Shown here in pieces: positions 48,241 to 61,303 of a stretch of 64,000 nt of DNA (its first letter is position 1; every line of letters begins with the position of its first letter). The stretch is from contig JANAVB010031417.1 in the NCBI GenBank assembly GCA_029216955.1, positions 15,452,555 through 15,516,554 on the forward strand, given 5' to 3'. The notes under the pieces are model-generated. The model saw only the letters and a program-made list of their open reading frames with translations, was not told the DNA's origin and ran no database searches. A program made the position numbers and the translations under genes. The stretch comes from Iris pallida (Eukaryota; Streptophyta; Magnoliopsida; Asparagales; Iridaceae).

Positions 48241-48710
48241 GGGGGAGTTAAGGCGGTGGGGGCAGCCGGGTTTGGCGGTCGGGGCAGTCGTCGGGGGTGG
48301 GTGAGAGTCAGAGGAGAGAGAGAGTGTCGTGTGGGGGGGAGGGGGGGGGGGTTGACAGTTAGCACAAAAGCCCCTCTAGTTTAGGAAATTGCATAAAGGC
48401 TTTTAACAGATAATAAATGCAAATATAATTTGCATTCCTTATTTAAAAACAAACCATTTATTACAAACTGATATACAATCAATTCTAATAATTGCAAAAC
48501 ACTATTAAAATAATTCAGAAAATTACAAAATGCTATTAAAACATTTAAATAAATTACAAAATGATATTTTTTGTATTTAAAACTCATTAAAAATTCATTT
48601 AAAAATTCTAGAAAATTCCTAAAATCATATTAAATTATTTTAAAACCAATAATGACATTTAATAATTAATTAACACTAGTTTAATAATTTTTGAAAATCA
48701 GGGGTTGACA

Positions 48711-48726
48711 AGTCTTCCCTCCTTGA
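48711..48726 (-). other. Polypurine tract, element G
   Basis: TCAAGGAGGGAAGACT on the minus strand, directly before the 3' LTR. Confidence 0.8.
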
Positions 48727-48835
48727 AAAATTTTGTCCTCGAAATTTACAAGGATTGAAGACCCGACAATATTCTAACATAGCAAACAATGCAACAAAAT
48801 GACTAAGTCTGCGATCGAAACTAACCTCTAAGGTA

Positions 48836-50674
48836 TCAAGCGGGAACGGGTGGTTCCCTCGCCGCGGTTGGATCGAACAAGTAGGGGTATCTCTCCCTCA
48901 TGTCTGACTCCCTCTCCCAAGTAGATTTACCTGGGGAGTGACGGCTCCAAGCTACTCGTACTAGGGGTATAACCTTGTTCCTCAGCCTCTTCTCTCTCCG
49001 GTCTAATATCTCCACTGGCTGCTCAGAAACTGTAAGGCTCGGTCCGACCTCCAACTCTGAATGATCTAGCACATGACTGGGGTCTGGAACATATCTTCTC
49101 AGCTGAGATACGTGAAAGACGTCGTGAACTCCTGCTAGGTTGGGTGGAAGTGCAACCCTGTAAGCTACCTCTCCGATCCTGCCAAGTACCTCGAACGGCC
49201 CGATGTATCTGGGGCTCAGCTTCCCTCATCGTCCGAACCGGATCGTCCCTCTAGTAGATGATATCTTCACTAGCACCATATCACCGTCTGCGAACTCCAT
49301 CAATCTGCGACTAGCATCAGCCCAGTGTTTCTGCCTATCCTGAGCTACTCTGAGCCTGTCTCTGATCATCCCGACTTTCTCTACTGCATCCGTGATCATC
49401 TCTGGCCCAAGCATAACTCTGTCTCCGACATCATCCCAAAAGAGCGGTGTGCGACATCGTCGTCCATATAGCGTCTCGAAAGGAGACATACCAATACTGG
49501 CCTGGTAGCTGTTGTTGTATGAAAACTCTACCAAGTGCAGATGGCTCTCCCATGATCCTCCGAAGTCCAGCACGCAAGTCCTCAGCATATCCTCCAGTGT
49601 CTGTATCGTCCTCTCGGACTGCCCATCTGTCTGCGGGTGGTACGCCGTACTGAACTTGAGCCTACTGCCCAACTCCTCCTGCAAGCTCCTCCAGTAGTGG
49701 GATATAAATCTGCTGTCTCTGTCTGACACGATGCTCACCGGCACTCCGTGTAGGCGAATTATCTGCTGCATGTATAGCTCCGCCAACTTCTCGGTGGAAA
49801 GCCCCACCTTGAAGGGTATGAAGTGCGCACACTTCGTCAGACTGTCTACGATGACCCAGATGGCATCCTTCCCTCCTTGGGAACGAGGAAGCCCTGAAAC
49901 GAAGTCCATCATAATATGTTCCCACTTCCACTCAGGAATGGGTAACGGCTGCAACAAACCAGCTGGCCTCTGGCGCTCTGCCTTGACCTGCTGGCAAACT
50001 AGGCATCTCGAGATAAAACGTGATACATCCCTCTTCATTCCGTGCCACCAAAGATGTTCCCGCAAGTCACGGTACATCTTGTTAGCACCAGGGTGAATAA
50101 AATATCTCGATCGGTACGCCTCCTGCAAAACTGCCTCTACCAGCTCTCCCTTCGACACGCACAATCGGCTGCCATGCCTCAGGGATCCATCCTCTGCTAT
50201 AGTGAAGTCATCCAGCAATCCAGCTAATGCCTGGGGTCGAAGTCTGCGAAGGCTCTCATCTGTAGACTGTGCCTCCCGGATCTGCTCCATCAAACCTGAC
50301 TGAATGTCAAGCGCCATCATCTGTATCACTGATCCTGGCCGAACTAGCTCGATACCGAGCTTCTCCAGATCCTCCCGCAAATACCGATCAATCATCAGGT
50401 ACCATGCCATCGGATGCCTGCTCAGCACATCCGCCACCACATTTGTCTTCCCGGGGTGATACTGTAAATCGATGTCGAAGTCCTTCATCAACTCCAACCA
50501 TCGTCTTTGCCTCATGTTCAGCTCTTTCTGCGTGAACACATACTTCAAGCTTTTGTGGTCAGTAAAGATTTCCACACGCTCTCCTTATAAGTAATGTTTC
50601 CATAACTTGAGTGCAAAGATCACCGCAGCCAACTCGAGGTCATGGGTAGGATAATTCCTCTCATGAGTCCGCAA
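48836..50674 (-). pseudogene. Element G RNase H end, integrase and chromodomain-like tail
   Basis: This continues the RT frame after a stop at 50675-50677. A TAA at 50585-50587 replaces tyrosine in the HYLYGE motif, and a TGA at 49226-49228 follows IRFGR where arginine is expected. The integrase shows the H2C2 finger (HPGANKMYRDLREHLWWHG to CLVCQQVK), the catalytic aspartates in IMMDFVSGLP and VSDRDSRF, and the glutamate in [10 protein letters not shown]. The end has EQPVEILDRREKRLRNK, VRVAWSRHSPGKSTWERE and RYPYLFD, a chromodomain-like tail. All parts share one frame. Confidence 0.92.
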
Positions 50675-52827
50675 TTACCTAGATGCATAGGCAATCACTT
50701 TTCCATGCTGCTGTAGAACACATCCTAGCCCCTTTCCAGAAGTATCACTGTATATGGTGAAACCTCCAGAACCTGAAGGTAAAGTCAGAACTGGAGCGGT
50801 CGTCAGCCTCCTCTTCAGCTCCTCAAATGCCGCCTGGCAGTCCTCTGACCAGATGTACTCTGCGTCCTTCCGCGTCAGCTTCGTCATGGGTTCAGCTATC
50901 CTAGCAAAGTCCTGGACGAACTTTCTGTAATAGCCTGCTAAACCCAGAAAGCTCCTGATCTCTGAAACTGACGTCGGAGCCTTCCACGTCTCAACTGCAG
51001 CAATCTTCCTGGGATCCACCGAGATTCCATCTCCAGTGACTACATGGCCGAGAAACTCCACTCGGTCTAAAAAGAACTCACACTTCGGCAATTTGGCAAA
51101 CAATCTCTCCTGCCTCAGAATCCCCAAAACTATCCGTAAGTGCTCTGCATGCTCCTCCGGCGTCTTCGAGTATATCAGGATGTCGTCGATAAACACCACG
51201 ACGAACTTATCTAGATACTGGTGAAATGTCTTATTCATCAAGTTCATAAAGACAGCTGGCATATTTGTGAGACCAAATGGCATCACCAGAAACTCGTACT
51301 GCCCGAACTTCGTGTTGAACGCCGTCTTCTGGATGTCTGCTGGCCTAACCTTACCTGGTGGTACCCGGATCTCAAGTCTATCCTGGAAAACACCTTCGCC
51401 CCGCTCAACTGGTCGAACAAATCATCTATCCTGGGCAGAGGATACTTGTTCTTGATGGTGATGGCATTCAAGGCCCGGTAATCAATACACAACCGGACTG
51501 TACCATCCTTCTTAGGCACAAAGAGCACTGGTGCTCCCCATGGAGAAGCACTGGATCGAATGAAATCCTTTTTCAACAGGTCATCAATCTGCTCTTTCAT
51601 CTCTATGGCCTCCTTGGGATTCACTCTATAGCAAGCCCGGGATACTGGTGATGAACCCGGTACTAAATCTATAGTGAACTCCACATCTCTGTCAGGCGGA
51701 AGTCCTGGAAGATCCTCTGGGAATACATCCATAAACTCCCTAATGATAGGGTGTGGCGGTGCTGCGTCCCCGACTGTCGCACAACAGTTCGGCTCTAGGC
51801 TGATCTCCGGCCCTGTCCTCCTGACACTGAATGGTGCTGTGCCCGGGGGACTGAACAAAATACTACCCTCATGGCAATCTATAGATGCATGGGCATAGCT
51901 AAGCCAGTCCATCCCCAATATGATATCATAACCGGAAAGTGGCATCACAAAGAATCGCCCCCTGAACTCTCTCCCGACTATAAAAATAGAACATCTATAG
52001 ATAGATCTAATAGGCACTGGTCCTCCTCCCATCATCACTCTACTAATCTCCGCAGTAGGTGTAGCTACTAGATGATGTTTATGCATAAACTCTAATGATA
52101 GGAAGCTATGAGATGCACCAGAATCAAACAAACATACAGCTAGAAAAGTATGCAAATAAACATGACCTGTGATGACGTCAGCTAAGTAATCTGGCTCCGA
52201 AACCTGCTCCGGCTCCGGCTCAATGGCTAGACTATAAACCTTCCCCTGAGGTCCCTTCTGCTGCTGCAGATGCTGTCCGAACCTCTGCTGCTGAGTCGGA
52301 AGCGGTCCTCTAGGTCCCTTGGCTACTGGGCATTCTCGTATCATGTGGGTGGCAGACCCACAAACTAAGCACTGCTTCAACCTCTTCCTGCAGATGGAGT
52401 ACTCGTGCCCTGGTCTTCTGCAGAAAGAACATATAGCTCCCTTCTGCTGCTGTCGGGGTCCCGGGGCTCGAACTGGCGGGGTCTGATGGTGGGGTGTAGG
52501 GGGACGGTAAGTCTGCTGGGGTGGCGTCGGTGCTCTCTGCTGGAAAGCCTGACGCTTGGACGGTCTCTCATAATGTACAGAAGCCGGCCTCTTGCATGAT
52601 AGAAGACGCTCCTCAATACTCTGGGCCAACTCTAGGCTCTGGTAGTAGTCAGTCGTACCGTTCGCCACTATAAGAATGCCAATGTCTGGAACTAGACCAT
52701 GGCAAAACCTACGGGTCATCTCCTCTGGATCAGCAACCAGACTAGGAGCAAAACGGCTCAGGCGACTAAACTCTGCCGCATAGTCGTCAACAGAACGGTT
52801 TCTCCTGCTGGATATTCTAGAATCATA
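50675..52827 (-). pseudogene. Element G gag C-terminus, protease, RT and RNase H start
   Basis: Two CCHC knuckles, [14 protein letters not shown] and [14 protein letters not shown], lie at 52330-52431. The protease motif [11 protein letters not shown] has its DSGA codons at 52114-52125. RT text includes [35 protein letters not shown] and FIDD at 51182-51193; RNase H starts with [18 protein letters not shown] 1-nt deletion near 51345, in the SGYHQVRV motif, shifts the frame. An ochre codon at 50675 replaces the glutamine expected after YASR. Confidence 0.92.
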
Positions 52828-53464
52828 GCCCCATGGCTACTCTAGTAGTGGTCGAGAAGAACTTCTTCTTGAACTGGGTCTTGAACTGGTCCCAAGTGGC
52901 TCTACCTCTCGCGAACAATGGCTCATTCCTGAACCAGACTCCGGCTAAGTCTATCAGCAGAAATTCTGCTGCCTCGACCTGAAGGTCATCCGGCATCCTA
53001 ACTCCCAGAAGCTTCCTCTCTACCGAATCTAGCCACTCATCAGCTACTACTATGCCCTCAGTCCCTGAGAACTCCTTGGGATTCAGACCCATGAAGTCCT
53101 TGATCGTCCCCGCTCTCTGCCGTGGCTCTACATGTGGTGGGACCACGGGACATCCTTCAGAACGCTCCATGCTCTGGCGGAGTAGGGTAGTCTGCTCCTG
53201 ATGGGTTGTTAGGAACCCCTGGATCAGTGTGAGCAGCTGGGTCCCGTCGAGTGTGACGGAAGCCTGGGTGGGTATAGTGATAGGGGGTGGTGAAAGTATC
53301 GGGGCCTGCTGGGACTGGGATGTGGAAGGTGGTATCTGGGTCTGTGGATCTGTGGAGTGGGAGAATGTGGTAGGTGGAGGTGTATCAGTCAACTGGTCAG
53401 CTGACTGGATATGGAGGGCCCCATTCTCGGGGGTAACATACTGGGATGAACGAGTAAGCACCAT
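52823..53464 (-). pseudogene. Element G gag N-terminus
   Basis: It begins at an ATG (53464) with MVLTRSSQYVTPENGALH. A Pro/Thr/Ser/Gln-rich stretch is followed by the capsid domain ([55 protein letters not shown]). The frame breaks near 52828 right after VAMG; the next frame continues with [20 protein letters not shown], so this is a 1-nt shift inside gag. The element leader of about 220 bp lies upstream. Confidence 0.88.
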
Positions 53465-53661
53465 CTAAATTACACATAAAAAGTAAGCAATCATATGCAA
53501 GAAAATCTAATTATAATAGCAAACATGTGATGTATTTCCTATGTTGCAATCCTAGCATTCCTCTAAGTGTTCTAAGCGTCTTTCCTAATGTTGTCTAATT
53601 ACCTTAAGTTCCTAATTGCAGGCATGCTTGGTACAATAACGTAACCAAACAGTTTAGACGG

Positions 53662-53679
53662 GACCTGCATGGGCCACCA
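53662..53679 (-). other. Primer-binding site, tRNA-Ile type (element G)
   Basis: Identical 18 nt to the site in element E (TGGTGGCCCATGCAGGTC on the minus strand), again 9 nt from the LTR. Confidence 0.8.
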
Positions 53680-55654
53680 CTAAAAATATGTCACGACCCG
53701 CTACCCAATTTGTTGGGCCAGGCCGAGTCATGCCCAGCCTACGTTGAGATAAAACATAGTAAGCTGTTCTAAAGACAACATGATAAGACTAAATGTACTA
53801 ACAGTTCTATAAGTGAAGAAGAATCATAAATGCTCCAAACACAAAAGTCATCGTATATAGTAAACGTCCAAGTACAAGTAAACTGAAATGTAAAACTGGA
53901 TACATGTCCAGTTACAAAATGATATAGTCTAATACATGTCTACTCTCAAAAGTCTAAGTAAACAAAAGACAACTAGGCGAGGTTCCCCGCAGGAACATCC
54001 TCGTAAAGCAGAGCCGGGTCCTCGGCAGAAATCCCATAATATGTGTCGCAGAGTAACTCCTCCTCAGTAAGGACACCTACAATATTATCCTGTTAGGACG
54101 GGAGCAAGTACTAAATCTAGCAAACTAGCATATGAAACATGGAAATGAACATGAGAGGAATAACTGAAAAGCATGGCATCACATAGTCTATCATGGCAAG
54201 GACACATATGTCATAGAGACAGATGTATATGTAATGTTTAAAAACTGTAGCAGGTACGTGATCGGTCAATAGATGTACAATGTACTGAGGCACAATGTAA
54301 ATAAAATGTACATACGTACAAGTAAAAACAAGCGATAGATGTACATACGTACAAATACAGCTGGTGCGCCTACGACAAGGTATACATAAAATGTCAACCT
54401 TGCTCGGTACGTACGTACGAGTAAGGGGGCATGATCACGTACGCTACTAACAGTTTCTCCATAACCCATATTCTAATCATGTGAGAGATACATCAAGACT
54501 GTTCTAAGCATGGTAGTAACTGAAAGTACAACATGTAGAGATCTAACTTGCTACCCCAAGGATCAGCATTTAACATGGTGGGGTTTGCAGTTCATTTATG
54601 TGACAATATGTAAAGTTCGTAGAAAGTACTTGCCTCTAGCAAAGCAAAACAAAACAAGCTGCGATAACAATGCTATGGATGTTCGGTAACTCGTCGCTGT
54701 AGAAGTAAATACAATAACTTAGTTTTTACACTAAGCTAAAACACTAGGACACTAATTTGGTAAAACACGACTTGTGATTGGGCACCTAGCCAAAATAATA
54801 ACTTTGGCATAGAAGACCAATGTGGGGTGACACACTATGTTAACTAACTTTCTAGGGTCTTTACACTAGTGAGGGATGGGGTTCAACACGACTAAAACTC
54901 CAAATAACACAAAAAGCTACAAGTCGTAATTAATCAATAAATAAATTAAAAGATCATTGTGTTCTAACAATTTTAGAGATAGACAAAAAGTATAGTTTTT
55001 CTTAAAGTAAAGTACCAAGGTGATCCTTGTTAATCATAGAAATTTATTATAATTTTCTGGAATTTATTAACCAGTACAAATATTTTATAAAAATCGGTTT
55101 TCCTAAGTATACAGAAAATGAGTTTTGGTTTCATATGCCATACTAGTAGCAAAACAGTAAATTAAATACTACAAAAATTATACTAAATTAGCTAACTTAA
55201 CATAGTATCTAAATACTATTTTTCCATAATTTTAGCAGTACTTTAAGTATTTTTAGAAAATAAAAAATAGCATTGCACACAATAATTAATTATCTGCATA
55301 TTTTGTCCATGTATATAATTTGAACCAAAGTTCAAATACAGGACCCAAGGCCATGAATCAAGTCCAATATGACTTGTACAGGTCTTGAATGTGTGAAAAC
55401 ATATTTGAGCCCAAATATCCATGCTAGGCTTGGACACCAAATGGTTGAAGTAATTTAAATATACAGAAAATACTAAGTGGTAGAAATGCAAAATAAATAT
55501 TAATATTTTAATAAGGTAAAATTTTACATAGTAACTATAAAAGTATGAATATTATCTTATAAAGATAATTTATACTAAGCTAAGTAAAATACATATATAA
55601 GATAATATATATATACATTAATATAGGGATATTTACATAATGGATATATATATA

Positions 55655-55663
55655 TGTAAAAAT

Positions 55664-55724
<61 letters not shown>

Positions 55725-55737
55725 TATATATAATATA

Positions 55738-55794
<57 letters not shown>

Positions 55795-56020
55795 GAAAAA
55801 ATACTCAATATATAATATATATATACAAATTAATGTAGACATATACATTAATAATATATATGATATATTTTACAAGGAAATATATATACATAATATATGT
55901 ATACATAAGACATATATATATATATATATATATAGATATATTAATATATATATATATATATATTATATTATATATATATATATTATATATAAATATTATA
56001 TATCTAGTATATTTTATATA

Positions 56021-56055
<35 letters not shown>

Positions 56056-56184
56056 GATAATATACATACATTAAATAATGAAGTACATATATATATATAT
56101 ATTATATATATATATATATAATATATATAAAATATAATATATATATATATATAGATATATATATATTAATAGATATTATATAAT

Positions 56185-56216
<32 letters not shown>

Positions 56217-56350
56217 ATATATATATATATATAAACATCAACTATATACATAAATATAGTATTTATATTAATACATATATATACAATATATGTATATACA
56301 TATATATAATATATAAATAGATATAGTATATATATAAATATATAAATAGA
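55655..56350. repeat. AT microsatellite cluster
   Basis: Interrupted AT tracts in the 5' LTR of element G, equivalent to 47046-47560 but rearranged. Confidence 0.95.
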
Positions 56351-56948
56351 TATATATATAAAAAAAAAGAAAAAGGAAAAGAAAAGAAAAGGAAAAGACA
56401 GCAGTGGCAGGGTTCGAACCAGGCCAACTGAGCGCGAAGGTAGGGGGGTTTAGGTCGAGTCGGGCTGCCAGGGGGTCAGCCCGTTGGCTTTTGTTAAGGT
56501 TAGGGTTTTAATTCATTTATTTAGGTTAGATTAGCATTTATATATAAAAAATAAAAACTGTCCTGTGTCCTGACAGTTAAGGACACAGGATTTCTCGTGT
56601 CCTCGCTTAGCACGACACGTACGAGCACAGTCGTGTGTCCGAGCACAGCACTGAGCTCGTCTGTCCTGGCGAGTCTCGTGCGTGAAGACGAGACACGCAC
56701 GACACGACTCTGATCCGCTACTCACGTGTCCGGTGCTTGGGGGGGTTTTCGAGAGCTCTGGACGGCGGAGGAGTGGTCGGGACGGCGGCCCTCCGGTGGC
56801 GATCGATTCGTCTCGTCGGGGCGAAGCTGCGGGTGGTGGTGGTGGTCGATGAGGGTGTCGGGATTGTGAGATCGAGACTTCGTCGGAGTTAGGGTTCCGG
56901 CGAAGTATTTTGGGGAAGAAGGGGGGTCGTCGGTGGCTGTGGGGAGAA

Positions 56949-56992
56949 TTTAGGGTTAGGGTTTAGGTCAGGGGAGAGTGGAGGTTTAAATA
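56949..56992 (-). promoter_or_regulatory. TATA box and telo-box, element G 5' LTR
   Basis: TATTTAAACC at 56983-56992 and the AAACCCTAA-type telo-box at 56949-56966, on the minus strand. As this is the 5' LTR, it is the likely active promoter. It implies a U3 of only about 0.5 kb and an R-U5 of about 3.2 kb. Confidence 0.6.
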
Positions 56993-57466
56993 GGGGGAGT
57001 TAAGGCGGAGGGGGCAGCCGGGTTTGGCGGTCGGGGCAGTCGTCGGGGGTGGGTGAGAGTCAGAGGAGAGAGAGAGTGTCGTGTGTGGGGGGGGGGGGGG
57101 GGGTTTGACAGTTAGCACAAAAGCCCCTATAGTTTAGGAAATTGCATAAAGGCTTTTAACAGATAATAAATGCAAATATAATTTGCATTCCTTATTTAAA
57201 ACAAATAATTTATTACAAACTGATATACAATCAATTCTAATAATTGCAAAACACTATTAAATAATTCAAAAAATTACAAAATGCTATTAAAACATTTAAA
57301 TAAATTACAAAATGATATTTTTTGTATTTAAAACTCATTAAAAATTTATTTAAAAATTCTAGAAAATTCCTAAAATCATATTAAATTATTTTAAAACCAA
57401 TAATGACATTTAATAATTAATTAACACTAGTTTAATAATTTTTGAAAATCAGGGGTTGACAGGCTA

Positions 57467-58833
57467 TGAGTTAGTTGCTATCTTGGATACTTGATTTGCA
57501 TATACTTAGTATGTTTAGACCTAGAATTTACTAACCTAGACTAGTTGACCATTGTTGACCCAACCCTAGCTAGTTTGACCAAAAGTTGACTTTAGCCTAG
57601 ATTGACCCAAACATCATGTAGAATGTATTGTAGCAGTCTATTTTTACCATTTTGGATATGTTGTGACTTGTACTATTCTATTAGGAGCCAGACACCACTC
57701 CTCAGACAGTATTTTATTCCAGATACTCAGGATATCAGGCGAGTATATTTTCTGACCGTTTCATACTTGCTGGGACTATATTCTTGCTTTAGATTATTTT
57801 ACTTGATGCTGACACGATGGAAACACGGATTAGTACTATATGGATCTTTTTATACGATGTTATCCCCCTCGGGAGTATCGGAACATCATATCATGTGCGT
57901 TTCACTTTCATCATATATTCCTGTGCTTTCACCATTCATGTGCACTCTCGTGATTCATGTACTCTCATGATTACGGAGCCCTCATGTTTATATTCATGTG
58001 CACCCATTATGGGCCCCCATGTGAAATCATGTATAATAACATAACTTGAACGGATCTTTGTGTATTGATTAGGGTACGGGAGAGTATAAATAGTCATGCG
58101 GATAATTTCCAAAGTAGTGTAGCCATGTACAACCTCTCATATTTATTATCAAGCCGTTCACATGTATATTTTGTACTCTAAATCACTAGTTCACTGTAGC
58201 TCTTTACTTATAGTAGATATTTCTTTTACAGTCTTCTCTTTTACTTCATATATATTCTCAGCGTTTCATGTCTTACTCTATTGTCTGTATTATATCCTGT
58301 CATGATATGAACTGCGTGAGATGTACGTGCTCGCTCCGTCCTGACTGGACCTGTTGAAATATTACAGATGACCTTGAGGAGCTGTGTCCCACTTATTACG
58401 GAGCAGGCCTAGATGACACATATGAGCTGGACTCTCAGGAGGACCCAGCACTTGCAGAGGACATTACCCAGTAGACTAGGCTAGTTAGCTAGACTACTAT
58501 CTATTTATCTTCATGTCTTGTGGATACACTTGTACTATTTGGAGATTGTTATTCTGGATTTGTGGAGTTTTATCTTAGACTTCTAGCTATCTCTCTTATC
58601 TTGTATTTATCATCAGTGGATTCTGTGATTTCATCTATTCTATCTAATCATACTTTCTTCTTTAGTTGTGATTGAGTTGTACTTTATTATGTCACCTCCA
58701 TTCGGAGTGTATATTACAGGTACCTTATAACTGTTAGATGTATGTGACCTAGGACAGCATTCTACCGTCGACACTGCGGCGTAGCTGGACGTAACCACTT
58801 CTTGTGCCCCTACACTGGGTGCGGGTCGTGACA
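57467..58833 (+). repeat. Element A 5' LTR, segment 4 (end)
   Basis: It resumes after element G (TGAGTTAGTTGCTATC) and ends GGGTGCGGGTCGTGACA. The last ~125 bp match, in reverse complement, the first ~160 bp of LTR H at 63021. No coding sequence was found. Confidence 0.8.
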
Positions 58834-58842
58834 CGTTTTTTG

Positions 58843-58859
58843 TGGTGGCCCTGCAGGTC
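58843..58859 (+). other. Primer-binding site, tRNA-Ile type (element A)
   Basis: TGGTGGCCCTGCAGGTC, the same site as in E and G with one base lost, and the same 9-nt gap to the LTR. It sets the plus orientation. Confidence 0.72.
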
Positions 58860-59134
58860 GAGATTCGCATTATTTCGCAGTCGTAGTAGTACGACGATTA
58901 GTTATACTGCTGCGCACCTGCATTAGATATAATGAATAGGTTTTATAATGAGAGGATACTCAATCATATTTATGATTCTTTGAGAGATTTCTGGGACGAC
59001 CCTTGAGAATCTTATTCTAACTTCGATTTGAAATCTCTTTTTTCCTGATTGATTTACCCTTAATTCTTGTTGATTTGATTTTGATGGATTATTGTTGAAT
59101 TTTGAATCTTGATGTTAGTTATTGAATTTGAGTT

Positions 59135-59178
<44 letters not shown>

Positions 59179-61287
59179 TTTTTGGAATTAGGTATAACCT
59201 GATACATATTTGATAAGGACATGAGAAAGGTAAAAGTCTACTTTATTATGGAGTTTAGAATTTATCGCAGTCATATTTGCTAGCATGACAAGACTAGAGC
59301 CTGATTTAGATATACTTATCCTAGTTTAGAAATCTAGATTTTCTTGCAGCCATACCGGGTGGCGTAGTAAGAATTCTAGATAACTTGACTATAGGGTGTA
59401 TACCTCGTTATGGACTCTATTGTTTATTGCAGCTATGCTTACTGGCGTGACGAAATTCTGACAACATGATTTCTGGAAGACGTGTATGGTATTAGAATTT
59501 ATCTTGAATGGTTCATTTCTTTTTAACAGTTGATGAAGAACAGATTTTATCATTATTTCTTCTTGCCATTATTTCTTGTATACCATTTTTTTAATAAAAA
59601 ACTATCCTGATTACATTAATTACATGTCTTGTATCTAATTCTGTCAGCTATACTTTGAAACCCTTGAATCTCCATATATTTTCACCCTTGAATCTCTATT
59701 ATTTCAAAGACTTGATTTGTTATCTTGTGATAATCTTGCTAGGGGTATAATATGATGGACCTTGATATAGGTTTGGGATAGAGATGCGACTGAATTTGAG
59801 AATGAAATCAAGAGAGTTATATTATCAATTTAGGAACAGTCATACTTAGAGAAATCTTTTGGGTATGAATAATTTATAGATGTATTTCATAACTGATGAG
59901 GATATTCGAGGTCAACTTAGTTTCGAGAACTTGGATAAATTTTGGTTATTGATTCTTGAGACGTACACTTTAAAGCTATGATGTTAAATTTAGGAATTTA
60001 GTAATAGAGAAGAGATTTTAACTATATGCAATGATGATACAAAATTGAATAAGATATTGTAAGAAATGGCTAGAAACAGAAAGAACGCAAGGATTTTAAG
60101 TTATATAAATATAGAGATTTTGTGGAAATTTTAAATTTCAGGAGAATAATATTAAAGGTGTAAATTGAAGGAAATATGAAGGTTGAATTTATAATGAAGA
60201 ATAAATTTTGTAAGGCCTAGTGGGTTTAGATTTAAATAATACAAGGAGAGTAAATTGAATAAGTTCAAGGATTACATAAAACTTGATTTAGAGGCTTCGG
60301 ATCCAATTTAGGACAAGGTAGAAGAATTTAGATTTTGATGATTAAGTGGTCAGTTTTGATTTCTAGTAAGAAGGGTATGTTTCAGAATAATTTTCGGAAC
60401 TTAGAAATTTAGCCTATGGTGATCATGGCAAGGTCAAATCTTTATGACGGAAGGATATAATTTTGATGGTAGTCATATAAAGGTTAATTTTTATATTGGA
60501 ACTTGTGAGATAAAATATGATTGGCAAATGATAAACTTGATAGTACAAGAGAGATGATTAACTTGACTTTCCTAAGAAATCTTTTCTCTTGGTTTTCCTT
60601 TAAAAGGAGAAATTTAACTTATTCATATCTTTGAATCACCCTTTAAAAGTTCCAATATCATTGAATCCTAGCTCCCTTAATCACGACCAATCGACTTTGA
60701 TCATCTTTTCTTATCATATTAATATCTTGGGTCGTACTCAATTGAATTAAATTTAATTATGACCTGAATCTCCATCCTTGTATGCTCGTGCTCAGACTTC
60801 GATGACCTTGTCCTCCATATTGCCCAATCTTGATTACCCAGAATTGATCAACTTAGATCGTATCGAGACTAAATTTTCTTAATATTATTGTGATTGGATT
60901 TCAATGATATTGACTTTCGTTCTTTAAACTTTAATTTTTATTTTTCTTTGAATAGTACCCCTTGGTAGATAATTACTAGTTATCTTATTTATTTTTGATA
61001 ATTACCAGTTTTCATATAGGATGGTACTGCCTTACAGCCTTGAGATTTGTTGTTTTTAGTAACTTTTCTAGTTTAATACCCCAGATTGCTTGTATGTTTT
61101 GATACCTATGACCGTTTTGGTTTAGCATGACTAGTATACCTAGATGAGACTTTTAACTGCCACCGTATGCCATGACCCTGTATACCATTCTTTTAAATTG
61201 TATGATTTTGGTAAGTTCTAAGACTTTAATTGTTGGGGACGAGACTCTAGAAGAAGTACGACCCCTTAATTTCGAGTACAAAATTTT

Positions 61288-61303
61288 CTAAGGAGGATAG
61301 ACT
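61288..61303 (+). other. Polypurine tract, element A
   Basis: CTAAGGAGGATAGACT immediately before TGTAACGTCC. It resembles the tract of element G (AAGGAGGGAAGACT). Confidence 0.78.

Larger units (their letters stand above)
53689..57461 (-). repeat. Element G 5' LTR
   Basis: 3773 bp from TGTCACGACCCGCTACCC to GGGGTTGACA. It is more expanded in AT microsatellite (about 55650-56350) than the 3' LTR and lacks the 31-G run. Confidence 0.94.
58834..61303 (+). other. Element A interior (no genes)
   Basis: 2470 bp between primer site and polypurine tract, with no reading frame of even 60 codons on either strand and no gag or pol motif. It includes an AT repeat (about 59138-59173). The element must have been moved by proteins made elsewhere. 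Confidence 0.75.

Noticed and set aside
48000..48350. Host gene 5' end (GC-rich, telo-box, TATA, CT-rich leader)
   Set aside because: It is present in both G LTRs at the same place, so it is part of the element. Kept only as a promoter finding.
57602..57970. 122-codon plus-strand ORF
   Set aside because: Lies in the element A LTR without domain or homologous frame elsewhere. Cys/Leu/Tyr-rich by composition.
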